Notes under the pieces: generated by a model
What the model was told of the DNA's origin: nothing
What the model saw: the letters and a program-made list of their open reading frames with translations, nothing else
Databases searched by the model: none
Assembly: GCA_036407055.1 (NCBI GenBank)
Contig: DASWZY010000515.1
Location: 1 to 8,891 of the forward strand
Direction: 5' to 3'
Source: JAJPJQ01 sp036407055
GTDB lineage: Bacteria; Desulfobacterota; Binatia; UBA9968
DNA length: 8,891 bases
Translations under genes and position numbers: made by a program
Shown: piece after piece, positions 1-5,073 of the stretch
How the letters are laid out: each line of letters starts with the position of its first letter
How positions within the stretch are numbered: position 1 is the first letter of the stretch

Positions 1-31
1 CTTCACACGGGAAACGGCTAAGGGAGGACCG

Positions 32-397
32 ATGCACACCGCTAAATGGCTCGTGGTTTTTTCGCTCGTATTCGCGGGATTCGCGGGCTCGCTATTCGCG
101 CAGGAAGAAAAAGAAAAGAAGGCAAAAGCCAAGGATGTCGAGGTGGAGGCGGTGATCAGCGCCGTCGGCCAGCGCACGATCACGTTTCAGCACGAGCGCA
201 AAGGCAAGGTCCGCGAAGAAGTCGTCGGCGTCGACGACCACACCGACATCGAGAAGGACGGCTCGAAGATCAAGTTGAAGGACTTGCAGCGGACCGATAA
301 AGCGATGATCAAGTACGAGCCCGACGCCTACATGCCCGCCCAATCCATCAAGGTCACCGGCAAGGGCGAAATTCAGAAAGCCAGCTCGGACGACTAG
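32..397 (+). CDS. small secreted protein of unknown function
   Basis: I do not recognise the family. The 121-residue product begins with a clear Sec signal peptide: a Lys at residue 5, a hydrophobic stretch over about residues 6-20, and a likely cleavage after SLFA-Q near residue 23. A very charged linker follows (EEKEKKAKAKD, about 25-35), then a compact region of about 80 residues with alternating beta-like segments (VEAVISAVGQRTITF, REEVVGVDDHTDIEKDG, IKLKDLQRTDKAMIKYEP). Such a short all-beta region suggests an OB-like or barrel fold; this is inference. There are no Cys and no lipobox, so the protein is probably soluble in the periplasm or outside the cell. The start is supported by AGGGAGGA at 21-28. 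Its stop overlaps the stop of the converging minus-strand gene within CTAG at 394-397. Confidence is high that it is a gene and low on its role. Confidence 0.85.
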   Translation: MHTAKWLVVFSLVFAGFAGSLFAQEEKEKKAKAKDVEVEAVISAVGQRTITFQHERKGKVREEVVGVDDHTDIEKDGSKIKLKDLQRTDKAMIKYEPDAYMPAQSIKVTGKGEIQKASSDD

Positions 398-1296
398 CGT
401 CCGTAGCGCGCGCGCCGATCGGCGCCGACGATCGCGAGCTCGAGCGATTCTTCCTCGCGGAGAATCCTGAGCGAGATGCGGTCTCCGGGCCGCTTTTTCC
501 ACAGCTCGCGGTAAAGCTCCGCGCGCGAGCGGATATCCTGCGTCTCCACCTTCACGATAATATCGCCCTCTTTGAGGCCGCTCTGCTCGCCTGGGCCGCC
601 GGGGACAAGGCCCGCGATCACGACGTGGCCGCCCATGTGCTGCGGATAAATGCCCAGCCACGGGCGGGGCGGCCGGCTGCGCACGCGACCGTACTGCTTC
701 AATTCCGATTCGTATTTGAGATAAAGCTCGATCGGAATGGCGAGCGTGCACTTGGCGATCTCGCCGAGATTCAGCGACACGACGCCCATCAACTGCCCGG
801 AGAAATCGACCAGCGAGCCGCCGCCCATCCCGGGATTGGGCGCGGTGAGGCGGATGCTCTTCTCCAGCATGTATTCCCAGTGGCCGTCGTAGCCCTCGAA
901 CGACGTGATGTAGCCGCCGCTCGTCCGCCGCTGGCCTTCGCCGCCGCTCGCGACGATGAGCGCTGGCGCGCCGAGCTGAACGCTTTCCGCCGGCGCGGCC
1001 TTGAGGAAGGGCAGATCGCGGCCGGGAATCTTCACCAGCGCCAGCCCGCTCTCCTGGTCATCGGCGGCGAGTGTGCCGGGCAGCTCCTCGCCGTCGGCGG
1101 TCGTTACGACGATCGAATGCGCGCCGACGGTGATGTAATGCACGGTGAGAATGTAACCGTCGGGATCGACGATCGTGCCGGAGCCGGAGCGCTCCGCGCC
1201 GAGGTTTCGCGCCGACGGATGGCTCTCCGGGATCGTCACGCGCAGGTCGACGGTCGCCGGCAGGACGGAATGGATCAAGCGCATATTGCCGTTCAC
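394..1296 (-). CDS. HtrA-like protein with PDZ domain, catalytic triad lost
   Basis: This 300-residue protein has a trypsin-like S1C (HtrA/DegP) fold over about residues 15-200 and one PDZ domain over about 212-290 (PWLGIYPQH, then GEQSGLKEGDIIVKV and GDRISLRILRE). All three catalytic positions are changed. The His of GYxxTxxH is Tyr54 (GYILTVHY), the Asp of SDLAL is Gly84 (SGLAL), and the Ser of GNSGG is Gly158 (GMGGG). It should therefore be a pseudoprotease that can still bind peptides through its PDZ domain. No signal peptide or membrane anchor is visible, unlike usual periplasmic HtrA, so it may be cytoplasmic. The reading frame stays open to 1833, but GTG at 1296 is chosen because GGAGG lies 7 nt upstream and homology begins there. 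Its GTG overlaps the TGA of the upstream radical SAM gene (GTGA), implying translational coupling. Confidence 0.88.
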   Translation of the reverse strand: MNGNMRLIHSVLPATVDLRVTIPESHPSARNLGAERSGSGTIVDPDGYILTVHYITVGAHSIVVTTADGEELPGTLAADDQESGLALVKIPGRDLPFLKAAPAESVQLGAPALIVASGGEGQRRTSGGYITSFEGYDGHWEYMLEKSIRLTAPNPGMGGGSLVDFSGQLMGVVSLNLGEIAKCTLAIPIELYLKYESELKQYGRVRSRPPRPWLGIYPQHMGGHVVIAGLVPGGPGEQSGLKEGDIIVKVETQDIRSRAELYRELWKKRPGDRISLRILREEESLELAIVGADRRARYGR

Positions 1297-2288
1297 GGCG
1301 CCGCCTCCGTCGAACTTGAAGCTCGAAACTCGAAACGTGAAACCTCTTGGAACAATCTTCCCTGCCACGCGTCGCGCGCCTCGAACACGCGCTGGATCGC
1401 GTTGTGTGTGCCGATCTTGTCGATCGACCACTCCGGCGCGACCGTGAGCGCGCGGTAGGTCTCGCCCGACAAGCGGTGGATGACAATCTCCGGCGAAAGC
1501 CGCTCTAAAAAATCGACCGCGAGATCGGCGTATTCCTCGCGCGACATCAAGGGAAAGGGCTCGCGCAGGTACATCTCCGCGAGCGCGGTATCGCGGATGA
1601 TGTGGAGATTGTGCAGCTTGACGCCGTCGACGCCGAGCGCGTTGAAGAGCGCTGCCGCCTCGAGCATCTCGTCGCGCGTCTCGCTGGGGAAGCCGAGGAT
1701 CAGATGCGCGCAGACGCGGAGCCCGCGCGCCTTGGCGCGCGCGACCGCGTCGATAAAATCCTTGAGATCGTGCCCGCGGTTGACCCAGCGGAGCGTCTTG
1801 TCGTGCATCGATTCCAGCCCCATCTCGAGCCAAAGATAAGTCCCGCGCGCGAGCTCCGCGAGCAGATCGAGCACCTCATCCGGCACGCAGTCGGGCCGCG
1901 TTGAGACCGCGAGCCCGGCGACGCCGGGGAACGCGAGCGCCTCGCGGTAAAGGCGCGCCAATTTTTCCGGCGGCCCGTAGGTATTGGAGTAGCTCTGGAA
2001 ATAGGCGATGAACTTCTCCGCGTGGTGGCGGCGCGCGAGCGCCGCCGCGCCCTGCGCGAGCTGCTCGGTCACGGACGTTCCGGCGCGGAAGCCCTGCGGT
2101 GTGTGGCTTGAGTTGTTGCAGTAGATGCAGCCGCCGACGGCGACGGTGCCGTCGCGATTTGGACAGGTGAAATCCATCCGGATGCCGATCTTGTGAACGC
2201 GCGCGTGAAACGCATCCTTGAGCGCCCGATTGAGGGAGTGGTAGCGCTTGCCGTCCCAGCGGCGGGCGAGATGCGGTGGAAAGTTCAT
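1293..2288 (-). CDS. TIGR01212-family radical SAM protein (YhcC-like)
   Basis: The 331-residue protein matches the YhcC/TIGR01212 radical SAM family along its length. The near N-terminal signature RMDFTCPNRDGTVAVGGCIYC supplies the 4Fe-4S ligands Cys42, Cys54 and Cys57, the wide CX11CX2C spacing typical of this family instead of CX3CX2C. Further family blocks are YFQSYSNTYGP, VAGLAVSTRPDC, LWLEMGLESMHDKTL, HLILGFPSETRDEM, GVKLHNLHI and the C-terminal PEWSIDKIGTHNAI. The protein should cleave S-adenosylmethionine reductively to a 5'-deoxyadenosyl radical in the cytoplasm; I cannot name its substrate. ATG at 2288 gives normal family length, but only a weak ribosome site precedes it. The last codons overlap the GTG start of the pseudo-HtrA gene, so the two are probably one operon. 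The final residues (FEFRASSSTEAAP) look like a non-conserved tail. Confidence 0.93.
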   Translation of the reverse strand: MNFPPHLARRWDGKRYHSLNRALKDAFHARVHKIGIRMDFTCPNRDGTVAVGGCIYCNNSSHTPQGFRAGTSVTEQLAQGAAALARRHHAEKFIAYFQSYSNTYGPPEKLARLYREALAFPGVAGLAVSTRPDCVPDEVLDLLAELARGTYLWLEMGLESMHDKTLRWVNRGHDLKDFIDAVARAKARGLRVCAHLILGFPSETRDEMLEAAALFNALGVDGVKLHNLHIIRDTALAEMYLREPFPLMSREEYADLAVDFLERLSPEIVIHRLSGETYRALTVAPEWSIDKIGTHNAIQRVFEARDAWQGRLFQEVSRFEFRASSSTEAAP

Positions 2289-2340
2289 GGCGCCGAGGTA
2301 AAAAAACGCTAACAGAACGCGCAGCGAGACTCAAGAAGCG

Positions 2341-2471
2341 CGTTCGACCGTTCGACTGCGCTCACGGCAAACCCATTGCAATGAATCTGCGATGCGCTCC
2401 CTTGCGGACAGGCGCAATCCATTTTGTGGTGAGCCCTTCGACTTTGCTGAGGGCAGGCCTGTCGAGCCACG
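2341..2471. repeat. pair of REP-like palindromic elements
   Basis: Two related 20-bp imperfect palindromes lie here: CCGTTCGACTGCGCTCACGG at 2348-2367 and CCCTTCGACTTTGCTGAGGG at 2434-2453. Both follow the pattern CC-x-TTCGACT-xx-GCT-xx-x-GG. The second runs on into CAGGCCTGTCGAGCCACG, a sequence style common in dispersed extragenic palindromes of GC-rich genomes. They sit between divergent genes (radical SAM on minus, HD protein on plus), which is usual for REP elements. Whether they are repeated elsewhere in this genome cannot be seen from the window. Confidence 0.55.
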
Positions 2472-2472
2472 T

Positions 2473-2501
2473 TTGACAATCGCCGCCGTGCCCGCGACAA
2501 T
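2473..2501 (+). promoter_or_regulatory. sigma70-type promoter for a leaderless HD-hydrolase mRNA
   Basis: A perfect -35 TTGACA (2473-2478) and a -10 GACAAT (2496-2501, 4/6) are separated by exactly 17 bp. The -10 ends 6 nt before the ATG at 2508, so transcription would begin at or beside the start codon. That fits the absence of any Shine-Dalgarno sequence upstream of this gene. The leaderless reading is inference. Confidence 0.55.
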
Positions 2502-2507
2502 CCGCGC

Positions 2508-3047
2508 ATGGAACCGCTGCTCTTGCTCCGCGCCGCGGACTTCGCCGCGCGCAAGCACCGCGCGCAGAAACGCAAGGACGAGGAGGCGTCGCCTTACGTC
2601 AACCATCCGCTCGCGGTCGCGATGCTCCTGGCCGAGGTCGGCGGCGTGACGGACCCCGAGATTCTCGCGGCGGCGATCCTCCACGGTACGCTCGAAGATA
2701 CGAAGACCACGCCCGCCGAGCTCGAGGCCGCCTTCGGCGCGCGCGTGCGGGCGCTCGTCGAGGCGGTCACCGACGACAAGTCGCTCCGCAAAGCGGAGCG
2801 CAAGCGCCTCCAGATCGAGCACGCGAACGGCCTCTCGGCCGACGCCGTGCTCATCAAGCTGGGCGACAAGATCGCCAACGTCGCCGACGTCACGCATTCG
2901 CCGCCCACGATGTGGGACGTTGCGCGCCGCAAAGAATACCTCGACTGGGCCGCCGCGGTCGTCGCCAACTGCCCGCGCGTCAACGCCGCGCTCGAAGCGC
3001 GCTTCGCCGAAGTGCTGGAAGAGGGGCGAGAGAAGCTGGGCGTCTGA
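2508..3047 (+). CDS. MESH1/SpoT-hydrolase-like HD protein with HD-to-HG change
   Basis: This 179-residue single-domain protein resembles the hydrolase half of RelA/SpoT and the small MESH1-type hydrolases, which remove pyrophosphate from (p)ppGpp or act on NADPH. Visible family blocks are the N-terminal AxxFAARKHRxQxRKD, SPYVNHPLAVA (first metal His, His33), AAILHGTLEDT (His59, Glu63, Asp64), FGARVRALVEAVTDDKSL, ERKRLQIEHA and IKLGDKIANV (Asp120). Length is normal for MESH1-like proteins. The HD dyad itself reads His59-Gly60, with codon GGT at 2685-2687. The Asp that should ligate the Mn ion is absent while every other metal and active-site position looks intact. The enzyme may be inactive or altered, or the assembly may carry one wrong base (GAT to GGT). 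No synthetase domain is present. It stands alone behind its own promoter. Confidence 0.9.
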   Translation: MEPLLLLRAADFAARKHRAQKRKDEEASPYVNHPLAVAMLLAEVGGVTDPEILAAAILHGTLEDTKTTPAELEAAFGARVRALVEAVTDDKSLRKAERKRLQIEHANGLSADAVLIKLGDKIANVADVTHSPPTMWDVARRKEYLDWAAAVVANCPRVNAALEARFAEVLEEGREKLGV

Positions 3048-3055
3048 GCCTACGC

Positions 3056-3075
3056 GGGCACGGCACGCAGTGCCC
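3056..3075. repeat. GGGCAC...GTGCCC palindrome after the HD gene
   Basis: An inverted repeat, GGGCAC then an 8-nt spacer then GTGCCC, begins 9 bp past the stop of the HD gene and is followed by CTAC. It has no T-tract, so it is not a standard intrinsic terminator. The composition resembles the GGGCACGGC-type dispersed repeats found between genes in many bacteria. The rest of the 3048-3144 gap shows nothing else. Confidence 0.35.
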
Positions 3076-3144
3076 CTACAATCGCCCGCATCCAATCGAA
3101 CGTCGCGGGATTTTTCGCCGCATGTTTTGTGGGCGCGCGGCGCG

Positions 3145-3690
3145 CTATTCTTTTTTTTCGGGGATCGGGAGCGTAATCGTCGGAAGCTCGGTCGCGGGCT
3201 CGCGCCTGGGATCGTCCGGGCGTTTGACGGTGATGTTGATGTGCGTCGGCCCGCCGATCTCCGGCTCGCGCTGCCGCACGTTGTAGACCTCGGGCTTTAA
3301 ATGCTTCAGCAGAAAAACCGCGAGCCGGTCGGAATAGTTTTTGTAACGGTCCGTGACTTTTCCGCCGTGGACGACCGGCTTCGCATAGCCGTCGACCGCG
3401 CGCCGGATCACCTCCTCCTCGACGAGGTCGCCGAGCATTTTGCGCGCGCGGCGCCAGTGATCGCCATAGTGCACATCGTGGCGGAGCCAGTTGTAATGCG
3501 CCTCGCGCGACACGCCCGTGAGCTGCGATGCCGCGAGCGTCCGCTTCGTTTTGACGTAAGCCGCTAGAAACGCCCGCTGCTTCGGATTCTCCACGTCCTT
3601 GAAGAGCGCGTGGATCTCCGTGCGCGTCATGTCCCGCGACTTCGGCCGCTGAGCGCCCGACCGTTTTCTCTTTGCCATTCGTTTCGGCAT
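3145..3690 (-). CDS. orphan phage terminase small subunit-like HTH protein
   Basis: The 181-residue product resembles phage terminase small subunits and related phBC6A51-type helix-turn-helix proteins, which recognise phage DNA during packaging. After a basic N-terminus (MPKRMAKRKRSGAQRPKSR) comes NPKQRAFLAAYVKTKRTLAASQLTGVSREAHYNWLR, residues about 35-70, a typical HTH with the AAxxxGVSRxxxYxW pattern. A helical stretch follows (GDLVEEEVIRRAVDGYAKPV), then NYSDRLAVFLLKHLKPEVY (about 118-136), the family's usual central motif. The tail is Pro-rich. The ATG at 3690 is set by AAGGAG at 3697-3702, 6 nt upstream. No large terminase, portal or other phage gene lies nearby, so this looks like a domesticated or solitary copy that may act as a DNA-binding regulator. 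That role is inference. Tandem repeats lie just upstream of its promoter. Confidence 0.8.
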   Translation of the reverse strand: MPKRMAKRKRSGAQRPKSRDMTRTEIHALFKDVENPKQRAFLAAYVKTKRTLAASQLTGVSREAHYNWLRHDVHYGDHWRRARKMLGDLVEEEVIRRAVDGYAKPVVHGGKVTDRYKNYSDRLAVFLLKHLKPEVYNVRQREPEIGGPTHINITVKRPDDPRREPATELPTITLPIPEKKE

Positions 3691-3711
3691 AATTTTCTCC
3701 TTCAGCCGCAG

Positions 3712-3740
3712 ATTGTGAACCTGCCCGCGAAGTCAATCAA
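3712..3740 (-). promoter_or_regulatory. candidate promoter of the terminase-like gene
   Basis: Read on the minus strand, TTGATT (3740-3735) and CACAAT (3717-3712) are 17 bp apart, each with 4 of 6 consensus bases. The -10 ends 21 nt before the ATG at 3690, leaving a short leader that carries the AAGGAG ribosome site. Both boxes are imperfect, so this is a moderate to weak call. Confidence 0.35.
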
Positions 3741-3758
3741 CAAAAAAATGCGCCGAAA

Positions 3759-3788
3759 TGTCGCAGTCTGTCGCAGTGTGACGCACAA
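3759..3788. repeat. three tandem 10-bp repeats, TGTCGCAGT type
   Basis: Consecutive decamers read TGTCGCAGTC (3759-3768), TGTCGCAGTG (3769-3778) and the degenerate TGACGCACAA (3779-3788). A 10-bp period places each copy on the same face of the helix. The array lies about 20 bp upstream of the proposed -35 box of the terminase-like gene, the position expected for an operator or for iterated binding sites of that gene's own HTH product. The link is inference. Confidence 0.55.
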
Positions 3789-3821
3789 TTTTGGCGGGAA
3801 GGCGCCGGACAGCGCTTTTAG

Positions 3822-3897
3822 CTGCGCGCGGATGATGCGGGCCGGTCGCGCGCAGATAGCGACATCATTCGAAAAAAGGGGCGCTGGGCCCCTTTTT
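3822..3897 (+). ncRNA. possible small RNA ending in an intrinsic terminator
   Basis: A perfect 9-bp stem, CTGCGCGCG (3822-3830) with CGCGCGCAG (3847-3855) around a 16-nt loop, is followed 17 nt later by a strong intrinsic terminator at 3873-3897. Both lie between divergent genes, where neither neighbouring gene needs a terminator. Structure plus terminator is the usual signature of a small RNA whose 3' end is near 3897. I found no convincing promoter for it, and no open frame here looks real. The strand is uncertain because the terminator has T-runs on both strands. Confidence 0.3.
3873..3897. terminator. bidirectional intrinsic terminator
   Basis: The stem AAAAAGGGGC pairs with GCCCCTTTTT around the 5-nt loop GCTGG: 10 perfect base pairs with a T5 run after the hairpin on either strand. 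It does not follow any annotated gene on the plus strand. On the minus strand it would stop transcripts heading toward the terminase-like gene from the right. Confidence 0.75.
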
Positions 3898-3960
3898 CGC
3901 TCCCGGCGCGTTCAAACGTGTCGTTTCGGTGAATTGATCGTTACGATTCTGTAAAAAACC

Positions 3961-3988
3961 TTGCGCCTTGAGCGGTACGGAGCATATT
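3961..3988 (+). promoter_or_regulatory. weak candidate promoter for the zinc-ribbon gene
   Basis: TTGCGC (3961-3966) and CATATT (3983-3988, 4/6 to TATAAT) lie 16 bp apart. The -10 ends 7 nt before the ATG at 3996, again suggesting a leaderless or nearly leaderless transcript like that of the HD gene. The -35 match is poor (3/6). Confidence 0.25.
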
Positions 3989-3995
3989 CGGGAGC

Positions 3996-4214
3996 ATGGA
4001 CACAGGAATTTGGACCTTCCGCTGCCGGAGCTGCGCTAGCGTTTTCGAATTGGTGTTGCGTGAGCGCGAAAGCGCCGCCGCGGCGCCCAAGCTGAAGCAC
4101 TGCCCCAAGTGCGACCACGCCCCCGCCGCCCGAAAAGGATCGCTGCCCAGCGAATCCTGGCATACAATCATCGGCTACCGCATGGAGAAAAACGCCCACC
4201 CGTTTTTCATCTAA
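3996..4214 (+). CDS. small zinc-ribbon protein
   Basis: The 72-residue product contains two CxxC knuckles, Cys10/Cys13 (FRCRSC) and Cys36/Cys39 (KHCPKC), about 22 residues apart. This is the spacing of a treble-clef or rubredoxin-like zinc ribbon, as in FmdB-type small proteins. The segment between them (ASVFELVLRERESAAAAPKL) is a likely beta hairpin and loop. The C-terminal 30 residues are not recognisable. It is probably cytoplasmic; its role is unknown and might be nucleic-acid or protein binding. There is no well-spaced Shine-Dalgarno (GGGAG sits almost against the ATG). It converges on the secreted-protein gene at 4223, only 8 bp away, with no clear terminator between them. Conserved ribbon geometry and in-frame codon bias support it as real. 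Confidence 0.75.
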   Translation: MDTGIWTFRCRSCASVFELVLRERESAAAAPKLKHCPKCDHAPAARKGSLPSESWHTIIGYRMEKNAHPFFI

Positions 4215-4222
4215 GCGCGCGC

Positions 4223-4642
4223 TTACCGGCCGAAAGTTCTTTCCACAATCTGCATCGTCGTCAAGTCGACGACGTAGGCGGCCTCACCGCCGGCTGTCGC
4301 GTTCGGCGGCGGCAGGAAGACGACGCGCAGCCGGTCGGGACTCAATTGTGAATAGCGCACACCCCATTGGCGCGCGAAAAGCTCGCGCGGCGTGAGCACG
4401 ACGCCCTTGCCGCTCCAGTAGCGCGCGTGCTCCTCGTACGCCGCGACGAGCGCAGCGAAGGTCGCCGACGGCATCAGGCCGCCCGGCTGCATCGCCGGCG
4501 CGTACGGGTTCGGCTGCCCGTAAGGCGCGGGCGCGCCGTACGTCTGCGATCCATAGGGCGCAGGCTGGTATTGCGCGAACGCCGCCGCCGTGAGTGAAAG
4601 CAGCGCGGACGCGAGGATGCACGAGCGCGTTAAGTTTTTCAT
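4223..4642 (-). CDS. secreted protein with Pro/Tyr/Gly-rich linker, unknown function
   Basis: The 139-residue product has a textbook signal peptide: MKNLTR, then a hydrophobic core CILASALLSLTAAAFA, with cleavage before QYQPAP near residue 25. Residues about 25-55 form a low-complexity linker rich in Pro, Tyr, Gly and Ala (PAPYGSQTYGAPAPYGQPNPYAP). The remaining 85 residues look globular (FAALVAAYEEHARYWSGKGVVLTPRELFARQWGVRY, then LRVVFLPPPNATAGGEAAYVVDLTTMQIVERTFGR). No cysteines remain in the mature protein. The frame stays open upstream to 4879, but ATG at 4642 is chosen because the signal peptide starts there and GGGAG lies 6 nt upstream. I do not recognise a family; an envelope or extracellular role is inference. 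Confidence 0.83.
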   Translation of the reverse strand: MKNLTRSCILASALLSLTAAAFAQYQPAPYGSQTYGAPAPYGQPNPYAPAMQPGGLMPSATFAALVAAYEEHARYWSGKGVVLTPRELFARQWGVRYSQLSPDRLRVVFLPPPNATAGGEAAYVVDLTTMQIVERTFGR

Positions 4643-4906
4643 GGAATACTCCCGAATTTTTCGGACCGGCGGCGGGGTTATTTGTCGGTGCGCCAGCGGC
4701 GCGGGCGCCATTCGCGCGCCAGCGCGCGCGTAAATCGGAACGGTATGTGAGCGTTGGAAATCAGGTTTAGACAGAGCCATCGTCTCCCGATTCGTTTGCG
4801 CATCAAGCAAGACCCTCCCGCGCTCAGGGTGAACGTAAAGCACAAAGGAGTCAAGAAAAATTTTGATTACGAAACGCAAATGTGCGCGCGGAGCTTCGCG
4901 AAACGC
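4643..4906. other. non-coding stretch upstream of the secreted-protein gene
   Basis: No convincing gene or clear promoter lies here. A minus-strand in-frame extension of the secreted-protein gene exists (ATG at 4780 with GGGAG three bases upstream), but it would bury the signal peptide, so it is not used. The part at about 4690-4730 is very GC-rich with short inverted repeats of GGCGCG/CGCGCC type. Confidence 0.5.
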
Positions 4907-4950
4907 GAGAAAGAAAAGCAGGCGGACGCCGTTTCCGGCGCCCGCCTGCT
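4904..4950 (-). terminator. intrinsic terminator of the collagen-like gene
   Basis: A strong hairpin has outer arms GCAGGCGG (4918-4925) and CCGCCTGC (4942-4949), one A/C mismatch, inner arms CGCCG (4927-4931) and CGGCG (4936-4940), and loop TTTC. Read on the minus strand it is followed by the T-rich run TTTTCTTTCTC. It lies about 70 bp beyond the collagen-like stop codon at 5020. Confidence 0.8.
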
Positions 4951-4969
4951 CAGGGGCAGGTTGCTTACT

Positions 4970-5073
4970 GCGTAAAGGCGAGCGAAAAACCGATTTTCGT
5001 CGCTACTTATCCAACTTCGCTAGTTTCCCGGCGAAGCTGCAAGCGTAAAGCCGAGCGAGAAAGCGATTTTCGT
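4970..5073. repeat. 31-bp direct repeat: duplicated tail of the collagen-like gene
   Basis: Positions 4970-5000 and 5043-5073 match at 28 of 31 bases. The second copy lies inside the collagen-like gene and encodes TKIAFSLGFT on the minus strand. The first lies beyond the gene's stop and would encode TKIGFSLAFTQ followed by its own stop TAA, but in a different reading frame from the gene. Protein-level similarity with conservative changes suggests a remnant of a duplicated or replaced gene end. Confidence 0.75.

Noticed and set aside
1297..1833. N-terminal extension of the HtrA-like frame up to 1833
   Set aside because: It overlaps the conserved radical SAM coding region in another frame; the GTG at 1296 has a well-placed GGAGG and matches where the protease fold begins.
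2331..3095. 254-codon open frame on the minus strand over the HD gene
   Set aside because: It is antisense to a gene with clear HD-family motifs, and its translation is Arg-rich low-complexity without family features.
4643..4879. N-terminal extension of the 139-residue secreted protein
   Set aside because: It would place the strong signal peptide in the middle of the protein; the ATG at 4642 has GGGAG at good spacing.
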